Positions 13,270 to 18,310 of a stretch of 18,310 nucleotides of DNA are shown piece after piece. A model generated the notes under the pieces. The model searched no databases, was not told the DNA's origin, and saw only the letters and a list, made by a program, of their open reading frames with translations. Source of the stretch: an uncultured Faecalibacterium sp. Lineage in GTDB: Bacteria > Bacillota > Clostridia > Oscillospirales > Ruminococcaceae. The translations under genes were made by a program, and so were the position numbers. Location of the stretch: contig CAKSZU010000037.1 in the NCBI GenBank assembly GCA_934526125.1, positions 1 to 18,310 of the forward strand, read 5' to 3'. Position 1 is the first letter of the stretch, and every line of letters begins with the position of its first letter.

Positions 13270-15180
13270 TCAGAACTTGAACAGGTTCACGATCCGCTGC
13301 CACAGGCGGGTGAAGAAGTTGCCTTCCTTCACGGTCGTCGTGGTATCGGCGGTGACCTCAGCAGCCGCCACGGTCTCGCCGGTCTTGTAGATGAACTTCA
13401 CGCTGCCGGAAGCATTGTCCGGCTTGCCCGCAAAGCTGGTGTAGTTTTCCAGACGGTCGCTCATCTCATCCAGAACGGTCTTGAGGCTGTGCAGCTGATC
13501 CTGGTCCAGTGCGCCGGTCAGCTTGGAGATGCCTTCCTCATTGAACTGGGTCAGGCCGTCGCTGAGCCGGCCGGTACCATCGGTCAGCTGGCCCACGCCG
13601 TTGTTCAGGGTGTTGACGCCGTTATACAGGGTCTTGGTGCCGCTGGCCAGCTGGGCTGCGCCGTCCTTGGCGGAATGTGCGCCGTCGGCAGCCGAAGCCA
13701 CGCCGTTGGTGTACTGATCCACACTGGACACGAAGTACTGGATTTGGGACAGGCTGGTCTTGAGGGCACGGACATCGGCCATATCCTGGCTGTTCTCGGC
13801 CTGATATACCAGCTCCTCATGAGCAGTGTTCTTGGCGTCCTCGCTGGTCAGCAGCTGCACCAGACCGCTCAGCATGGAGGGATCGTACTTCTGCATCAGC
13901 CTGAGGGCAGCTTCCAGATCGTGGTTGGTTTTGGTTGCGGAGAGGTACAGGGCCAGATCCAGCTGGCTGTCCTTGAAGCTGGGCTCCTGCTCCCAGACGG
14001 TGCGCACCATCTTCTTGCGGGCAGCGGCCAGCGTCTTGTCGTTCATGGTCAGGATGTTGTCGATGACCTCGTTGTAGTTCGACCAGGTCATGTCCTCATC
14101 GATCAGGCCGCCCTCTTTCAGGGTCTTGTTGGCGGAAGCCAGAACGCCGTCGGCCACCTGCTGGGCACCGGCCTGCAGGGCGGCATTGTTGGAGGTCAGG
14201 GTGTCCAGACCGTCGGTCAGCTGGCCCAGACCATCGTTCAGGGCAGATGCGCCGCTGTTCAGCTGGGATGCACCGTCCAGCAGAGCCAGTGTGCCGCTGG
14301 CCAGCTGAGAAGCGCCGTCCACCAGCTGACCGGCACCATCCATCAGCTGGCTCATGGCATCGTTCAGCTGGTTGATGCCGTCCGTCAGTTCGTTGATGCT
14401 GCTCAGGTCAAAGACATTGCCGGTGTTCAGGGCATCGGCGCTGGTGGCGGCGGCCACCATCACCTGCGGAGCGGTCAGGTTCTCCACATCGGCTTCCACG
14501 GTGACGCTGTCCTGCAGATAATCCTCCACAGAGCCCAGCTCATCGGGCAGCAGGCCGGAGAGGGAGTCACGGACGCCGGGCAGGCAGACGAAGGCTGCCA
14601 CGCTGCTCTTGGCGGCGGACTCCAGCATTCCGTGGGGAGCGCTGACGTTGGAAGCTTCCTCGCCGAAGATAACGCCCACAGCGGCGATCAGCGGCGTGAC
14701 CACCGTGCGGTCGGTGCCGTTGACGTTCACGGTGCCGGTCTCGCTGTTGGTCAGGTCGATCTTCATGGTCAGGTGGCCGCTCTTGCCGATCAGGTTCTCC
14801 AGGCTGTCGGTCTTGCCGTCCAGCGTGTAGGTGACCTTTGCGGTGATGGGCAGGGCCTTGTCGGTATTGCCCTTATAGTAGACATCGGTGTCGTCGGTGT
14901 TCCAGACCAGCTGCTGGCCGTTCTGGGTGAACTCGGCGCTGCTCTCGGTGTTCTGGATATCGGTCAGGGTGGAGACATCGGTGACCTTGGACAGACCGGC
15001 GGCATTGTACAGATGCTCGCTGACGCTGGTACTCTTCACCGAGCCGTCGGCGTTCATCACGACATACACCGTCTCATCCTTGGAAAAGTCGGCCTTGGAG
15101 GCGGCAAAGGCCGGCAGGGTCATGCCTGCGGCGAGAGTCAGCGCCAGCGCCGCACTGGCGAAACGAAGCGATTTTTTCAT
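13270..15180 (-). CDS. Secreted LxxG heptad-repeat protein (YhgE/Pip-like extracellular part)
   Basis: A 636-residue exported protein of unknown function. Residues 1-27 are a Sec signal peptide ending AFAAS. Two blocks of seven-residue xxxLxxG repeats are visible, about 262-346 (GINQLND, GAGQLVD, GASQLAS, GASALND, GLGQLTD) and 493-556 (GAAQLAS, GVNTLNN, GVGQLTD). Such blocks are typical of the extracellular domain of YhgE/Pip-type envelope proteins. A charged helical region with few repeats lies between. The C-terminus, FFTRLWQRIVNLFKF, looks amphipathic and might attach it peripherally to the membrane. No transmembrane helix follows the signal. The gene is 5 bp after the MMPL transporter gene in the same operon, so it is probably its partner. 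The repeats suggest a long coiled or helical rod. Family resemblance is by repeat type only. Confidence 0.85.
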   Translation of the reverse strand: MKKSLRFASAALALTLAAGMTLPAFAASKADFSKDETVYVVMNADGSVKSTSVSEHLYNAAGLSKVTDVSTLTDIQNTESSAEFTQNGQQLVWNTDDTDVYYKGNTDKALPITAKVTYTLDGKTDSLENLIGKSGHLTMKIDLTNSETGTVNVNGTDRTVVTPLIAAVGVIFGEEASNVSAPHGMLESAAKSSVAAFVCLPGVRDSLSGLLPDELGSVEDYLQDSVTVEADVENLTAPQVMVAAATSADALNTGNVFDLSSINELTDGINQLNDAMSQLMDGAGQLVDGASQLASGTLALLDGASQLNSGASALNDGLGQLTDGLDTLTSNNAALQAGAQQVADGVLASANKTLKEGGLIDEDMTWSNYNEVIDNILTMNDKTLAAARKKMVRTVWEQEPSFKDSQLDLALYLSATKTNHDLEAALRLMQKYDPSMLSGLVQLLTSEDAKNTAHEELVYQAENSQDMADVRALKTSLSQIQYFVSSVDQYTNGVASAADGAHSAKDGAAQLASGTKTLYNGVNTLNNGVGQLTDGTGRLSDGLTQFNEEGISKLTGALDQDQLHSLKTVLDEMSDRLENYTSFAGKPDNASGSVKFIYKTGETVAAAEVTADTTTTVKEGNFFTRLWQRIVNLFKF

Positions 15181-15185
15181 GGTGA

Positions 15186-17285
15186 TTACTCCTTATCAGA
15201 CTTCTTGGCGTTGGCGGATTCCGGCACCAGCCAGTGCATGGTGGTGTGGCGGATGACCCAGTCCAGCAGCATCAGGGCGGCGGGCAGGACGATCAGGATG
15301 ACAGCCATACTGATCAGTGCGCCGCGGGAGATCAGCAGGCAGATGCTCTGCAGCAGCTCCATCTTACTGATGGCAGCCACGCCCACCGTTGCGGCAAAGA
15401 AAGTCAGGCCGCTGGTGAGGATGGACTGGCTGCAGTGTTCCAGCGACTGCTGGGCAGCCTCCATGGGGGTGCGGCCGTAGCTGCGCTCCTCGTGATAACG
15501 GGTGGTCATCAGGATGGAGTAGTCCACAGTCGCGCCCAGCTGGATGGTGCCGATGACGATGCTTGCAATGAACGGCAGCTGGGTACCGGTAAAGTACGGG
15601 ATGCCCATATTGATGGCGATGGCGGCTTCAATGCTGGCCACCAGCAGCACCGGGATGGAGAGGCTCCGGAAAGAGATCAGGATGATGACAAGAACGGCCA
15701 TGATGGACCAGACGTTGACGTTCTTGAAGTCCACATCGGCCACTTCGATCAGGTCCTTGGTCATGGCACCCTCGCCGGTGATGACCCCCTCCGGGTCGAC
15801 GGCCTTGATGAGGTCGTTCATCTCGGACAGCTGGTTGTTGATGGCGTCGGTGCCGGTCTTATAAGAACTGTTGGCCAGGATCAGCTTGCGGCCGCCGGAC
15901 TGCAGGATCTCGGTGACGCTGTCGGGCAGCAGCTCGCTCTGGAAGCCCGGCCCGGTGATGGAGTCAAGGCTGATCACCTGCGTGATGCCGTCCACATCCT
16001 TCAGCTCATCGCACAGATCCGACACCTGCGTTGCGGTGAGGTCCTCGTTGACCAGAATGAAATGGGAGGTGGTCATGCCGAAGTCCTCGCCCAGCTTGTT
16101 GGTGCCCACGATGCCGGTCAGGTCCTGGGGCAGGGAGTCGAACAGGGTGTAGTAGACCTCGGTTTTTTGCTGGGCCGCCACAAAGGGCACCAGCAGCACA
16201 AGAAAGACGACCACGATGGGCACCGGGTGCTTAGCCACAAAGTAGCTCAGCTTGGTCAGCTTGGGGATGATGGTGCGGTGCTTGTACTTTTCCACCTGCT
16301 TATCAAAGGTAAGGATCAGGGCAGGCAGCACCACAACGGTACACACCACGCCCAGCGCAACGCCCTTGGCCATGACGATACCGATATCCCGGCCCAGGGT
16401 CAGGCGCATGGCGCACAGGGCCAGGAAGCCTGCGATGGTGGTCAGGGAGGAGGCCGAGATGGAGGTCATGGTCTTGCAGATCGCGCTGACCATGGCTTCC
16501 TCATTCGAGGAGCGCAGCTCCTTTTCCTCCTGATAGCGGTGGAGCAGGAAGATGGAGAAGTCCATCGTGACACCCAGCTGCAGCACCGTGGCCAGAGCCT
16601 CGGTGATGTAGCTGATCTGCCCCAGGAAGATGTTGGTGCCGAAGTTGTAGGCGATGGGGAACAGCAGACCCAGCATGAACAGCAGCGGGGTGATCGTGCT
16701 TTCCAGCGAGAGGAACAGCACCACCAGACTGGCGCCCACGGCGCACAGGATATACAGCGGCATTTCCTGATTGATCAGGGCCTTGGTATCCTGCAGGATG
16801 ACGCTCATGCCGCCGAAGAAGCAGTCCTTCCGCAGCACGGTCTTGATCTGCTTGACGGCGTTCATAGTCTCGTCGCTGGCGCTGGGGGCGTCGAAGCGGA
16901 CGATCAGCATGGTGGAATCATTCTTGCCGAACATGAACTGCTGGACATCCGCCGGGAGCATCTCGGTGGGGATGCCCGGGTCGATGATGTCGCTGAGCCA
17001 GAAGGTCTGGGTGACGCCAGGCACGGCGTCGATGTCCTTCTTCATGGCGATCAGCTCGTTGGATGGCAGGCCCTCCACGGTGATCATACCGGTGGAGGCC
17101 AGATGGAAATCGTCCTCCAGTGCCTTTTCGCCGATCATGGAATCCAGATCCTGCGGCAGGTAAGTGAGGACATCATAGTTGATGCGGGTGGCAACGGCGC
17201 CGATTGCGGAAGGGATCAGCAGCAGAACGGCCACTGCTAAGATCAGCTTGCGCAGACGCACAATGCCCTGTGCGATCTTTTTCAT
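15186..17285 (-). CDS. MMPL/RND-superfamily transporter
   Basis: A 699-residue membrane protein of the RND superfamily (MMPL/hydrophobe exporter type), likely proton-driven export of a lipid or hydrophobic compound. It has the classic duplicated layout: TM1 (about 13-32), an extracellular loop domain (33-175), five helices to about 327, then TM7 (about 352-370), a second loop domain (371-525) and five more helices. Each half has the proton-relay signature in the fourth helix, GVTMDFSIFLLHRYQEE (238-254, Asp242) and GATVDYSILMTTRYHEE (584-600, Asp588). I chose the ATG at 17285 because it follows GGAGGG with 6-nt spacing and starts MKKIAQGIVRLRK; an upstream in-frame start at 17339 would lie in the operator. 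First gene of the operon. Substrate unknown. Confidence 0.92.
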   Translation of the reverse strand: MKKIAQGIVRLRKLILAVAVLLLIPSAIGAVATRINYDVLTYLPQDLDSMIGEKALEDDFHLASTGMITVEGLPSNELIAMKKDIDAVPGVTQTFWLSDIIDPGIPTEMLPADVQQFMFGKNDSTMLIVRFDAPSASDETMNAVKQIKTVLRKDCFFGGMSVILQDTKALINQEMPLYILCAVGASLVVLFLSLESTITPLLFMLGLLFPIAYNFGTNIFLGQISYITEALATVLQLGVTMDFSIFLLHRYQEEKELRSSNEEAMVSAICKTMTSISASSLTTIAGFLALCAMRLTLGRDIGIVMAKGVALGVVCTVVVLPALILTFDKQVEKYKHRTIIPKLTKLSYFVAKHPVPIVVVFLVLLVPFVAAQQKTEVYYTLFDSLPQDLTGIVGTNKLGEDFGMTTSHFILVNEDLTATQVSDLCDELKDVDGITQVISLDSITGPGFQSELLPDSVTEILQSGGRKLILANSSYKTGTDAINNQLSEMNDLIKAVDPEGVITGEGAMTKDLIEVADVDFKNVNVWSIMAVLVIILISFRSLSIPVLLVASIEAAIAINMGIPYFTGTQLPFIASIVIGTIQLGATVDYSILMTTRYHEERSYGRTPMEAAQQSLEHCSQSILTSGLTFFAATVGVAAISKMELLQSICLLISRGALISMAVILIVLPAALMLLDWVIRHTTMHWLVPESANAKKSDKE

Positions 17286-17322
17286 GAGAACCCTCCATAA
17301 GAAAGTTTTGTGAGGCGTCCAA

Positions 17323-17341
17323 AAGTGACCGGCAGTCACTT
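17323..17341. promoter_or_regulatory. Operator 1: perfect palindrome downstream of the transporter promoter
   Basis: AAGTGAC (17323-17329), 5 bp, GTCACTT (17335-17341): a perfect 7-5-7 inverted repeat just downstream of the predicted transporter start site. It shares TGAC-N5-GTCA with the element at 17392-17404, and the divergent TetR protein is the natural binder. Confidence 0.75.
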
Positions 17342-17354
17342 CTGAGCAAGCACT

Positions 17355-17382
17355 ATTATAACCAATCGACGCAAGGTGTCAA
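17355..17382 (-). promoter_or_regulatory. Consensus promoter of the transporter operon
   Basis: Read leftward, TTGACA (17382-17377), 16 bp, TATAAT (17360-17355). Both hexamers are perfect. Predicted start near 17348. Confidence 0.85.
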
Positions 17383-17391
17383 GATAAAAAA

Positions 17392-17404
17392 TGACCAAAA
17401 GTCA
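17392..17404. promoter_or_regulatory. Operator 2: TGAC-N5-GTCA upstream of the transporter promoter
   Basis: TGAC (17392-17395), CAAAA, GTCA (17401-17404). Same half-sites and spacing as operator 1. It lies 10 bp upstream of the transporter -35, and a loop or side-by-side occupancy with operator 1 is possible. Confidence 0.65.
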
Positions 17405-17456
17405 GTTTTCTTATCACAAAGCAAAAATTGTATAGCTTGTCCGGGGGCTTTTGCTC

Positions 17457-17485
17457 TTGCGCTCTTCCCTGCTCCCTGCTAAAAT
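17457..17485 (+). promoter_or_regulatory. Probable promoter of the TetR gene
   Basis: TTGCGC (17457-17462), 17 bp, and the extended -10 TGCTAAAAT (17477-17485). It starts about 50 bp from operator 2, so self-repression is not certain. An alternative -10 at TATAGC (17431-17436) would be closer to the operator. Confidence 0.5.
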
Positions 17486-17532
17486 ATTGTTTACACGACA
17501 AAACAACGTCAGAAAAGAGGATACAGCAAGCT

Positions 17533-18126
17533 ATGAGTACCGTGGAAGGAAAGAAACAGGAAAAGCGCCGTGCGCTTCTGGACGCAGCTTACGAGCTATT
17601 TCTGGAGCGGGGCACCTCCAAGACCAGCGTGGAGGATATCACCTCCCGCGCCAAGGTGGGCAAGGGCACATTCTACCTCTATTTTGCCGATAAGGGTTCC
17701 GTCACGCAGGCCCTGCTGGCCCGGGTGAGCTACCAGCTGCTGGACAATGCCTGTGCCGCCGCCGAGCAGCACACCGCCGAGCTTACCAGCTTCCCCGACC
17801 AGATGATCTTTGTCATTGACCATATCATCGAAGCCCTGCGCACGGACACCCTGATGCTCCGCTTCCTGGAGCGCAGCTTTGTCTGGCCCGGGCTGGATCA
17901 GATCGAAGCCAGCGGCGAGGCCGAGCCGCTGATGCGCAAGGTCCTCAAGATCGTGATGTGCAGCCCCGAGATGGCAGGCCGCACTGAGCGGGAGATCTAC
18001 CAGCGCATCACCGCCCTGGGCAGCATGTGCATGTCGGTCTGCTACACTTCCGTACTGGAAGGCAAGCCCGACAGCATCGACGACATGAAGCCGATCCTCT
18101 ACGACATCATCCGCAAGGCCCTGTGA
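17533..18126 (+). CDS. TetR/AcrR-family transcriptional regulator
   Basis: A 197-residue repressor-type protein. The N-terminal helix-turn-helix is clear: KRRALLDAAYELFLERGTSK (11-30), TSVEDITSRAKVGKGTFYLYFADKGSV (31-57), including the GTFYLYF recognition segment found throughout the family. The rest, about 60-197, is helical and forms the ligand and dimer domain, with no match I can name. The ATG at 17533 is preceded by AAGAGG about 13 nt away, slightly long; earlier in-frame starts lie upstream of the predicted transcript start. Divergent from the MMPL operon, with two matching palindromes between them, so it probably represses that operon and senses its substrate or a related envelope-active molecule. 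Confidence 0.92.
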   Translation: MSTVEGKKQEKRRALLDAAYELFLERGTSKTSVEDITSRAKVGKGTFYLYFADKGSVTQALLARVSYQLLDNACAAAEQHTAELTSFPDQMIFVIDHIIEALRTDTLMLRFLERSFVWPGLDQIEASGEAEPLMRKVLKIVMCSPEMAGRTEREIYQRITALGSMCMSVCYTSVLEGKPDSIDDMKPILYDIIRKAL

Positions 18127-18166
18127 CCCCTCTCCCCCGCCCTTTTTGCCCTTTTCCCCCTATCCG

Positions 18167-18190
18167 GCTGCAAAAGGCAGACTTTTTTCA
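18167..18190 (+). terminator. Weak terminator candidate after the TetR gene
   Basis: CTGC/GCAG around AAAAG is followed by ACTTTTTT. The stem is only 4-5 bp, so the call is tentative. Confidence 0.35.
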
Positions 18191-18199
18191 AAAAAGCCC

Positions 18200-18228
18200 T
18201 TGCTTTTCTCCCGGAGGTGTGGTATTAT
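18200..18228 (+). promoter_or_regulatory. Promoter of the tRNA-Val gene
   Basis: TTGCTT (18200-18205), 17 bp, TATTAT (18223-18228), 22 bp before the tRNA 5' end. Confidence 0.65.
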
Positions 18229-18249
18229 ATTCAAGTCGATACGACATCT

Positions 18250-18310
18250 GGACGGTTAGCTCAGCTGGTAGAGCATCTGCTTGACGTGCAGGAGGTCACA
18301 GGTTCGAGTC
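18250..18310 (+). tRNA. tRNA-Val (anticodon GAC), 5' part, cut by window edge
   Basis: The sequence starts with the GGACGGT acceptor strand, TA at 8-9, then a D arm of GCTCAGCTGGTAGAGC. The anticodon arm TCTGC-TTGACGT-GCAGG puts GAC at positions 34-36, reading valine GUC/GUU codons. GGTTCGAGTC begins the T arm. The last 15 or so bases, with the 3' acceptor strand, lie outside. The visible part has normal tRNA geometry. Confidence 0.93.

Noticed and set aside
13500..14350. Repeated short DNA motif (CAGCTGG and similar) suggesting a CRISPR or satellite
   Set aside because: Spacing follows 21-bp codon heptads of the LxxG protein; no constant repeat/unique spacer pattern.
13240..17240. Two very long rightward open frames opposite the transporter operon
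   Set aside because: They mirror the heptad-repeat and transporter genes; the product is Gly/Gln/His/Val-rich with no domain, and the opposite strand has clear signatures, promoter and ribosome sites.

Overview
The window looks like chromosome of a GC-rich, anaerobic, Gram-positive Firmicute of the Oscillospiraceae (Faecalibacterium/Subdoligranulum type). Grounds: coding sequence is strongly G/C-biased at third positions, yet promoters are classic sigma-A (TTGACA/TATAAT) and ribosome sites are strong AGGAGG-type. The gene set also fits: IreB and DUF1292 proteins, a group-B-like [FeFe] hydrogenase, MtaB, an acpS/mazF neighbourhood and a 6S-like RNA. The genus is inference. Nothing here looks like phage, plasmid, an insertion sequence or CRISPR.

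Layout. 1-2021: two leftward genes, the start of glucose-6-phosphate isomerase (cut by the window edge) and a D-Ala-D-Ala carboxypeptidase. 2158-5945: three rightward genes, a small Tat-like lipoprotein of unknown function, the tRNA methylthiotransferase MtaB and an [FeFe] hydrogenase with a long structured leader. 6013-6759: a leftward cyclophilin-like lipoprotein. 6903-8646: rightward block with a DUF1292 protein, a probable 6S RNA followed by its own terminator, a peroxiredoxin-fold protein that has lost its cysteines, and a tiny DUF378 membrane protein whose ribosome site is buried in a hairpin. 8663-10049: leftward block with a damaged PAP2 phosphatase gene, an orphan MazF-type toxin and AcpS. 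10144-10531: rightward ireB. 10544-12514: leftward tRNA-dihydrouridine synthase and cysteine synthase. 12656-13180: a rightward Rrf2 regulator divergent from cysK. 13270-17285: a leftward two-gene operon of a secreted heptad-repeat protein and an MMPL/RND-type transporter. 17457-18126: its divergent TetR-type regulator. 18250-18310: the 5' part of a tRNA-Val.

How the genes work together. Most are housekeeping: glycolysis, wall trimming, tRNA modification, carrier-protein activation, cysteine synthesis and hydrogen metabolism. Two divergent regulator/target pairs stand out. Rrf2-cysK has back-to-back consensus promoters whose -35 boxes are only 21 bp apart. TetR-MMPL has two copies of a TGAC-N5-GTCA palindrome bracketing the transporter promoter, so the operon is probably repressed until a ligand is sensed. 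The transporter plus a separately secreted LxxG-repeat partner looks like a split version of the YhgE/Pip-type envelope protein and is the least understood system here. At RNA level, the most unusual element is the terminator-like hairpin at 8346-8393, which copies the 16S anti-Shine-Dalgarno sequence and sequesters the DUF378 ribosome site.
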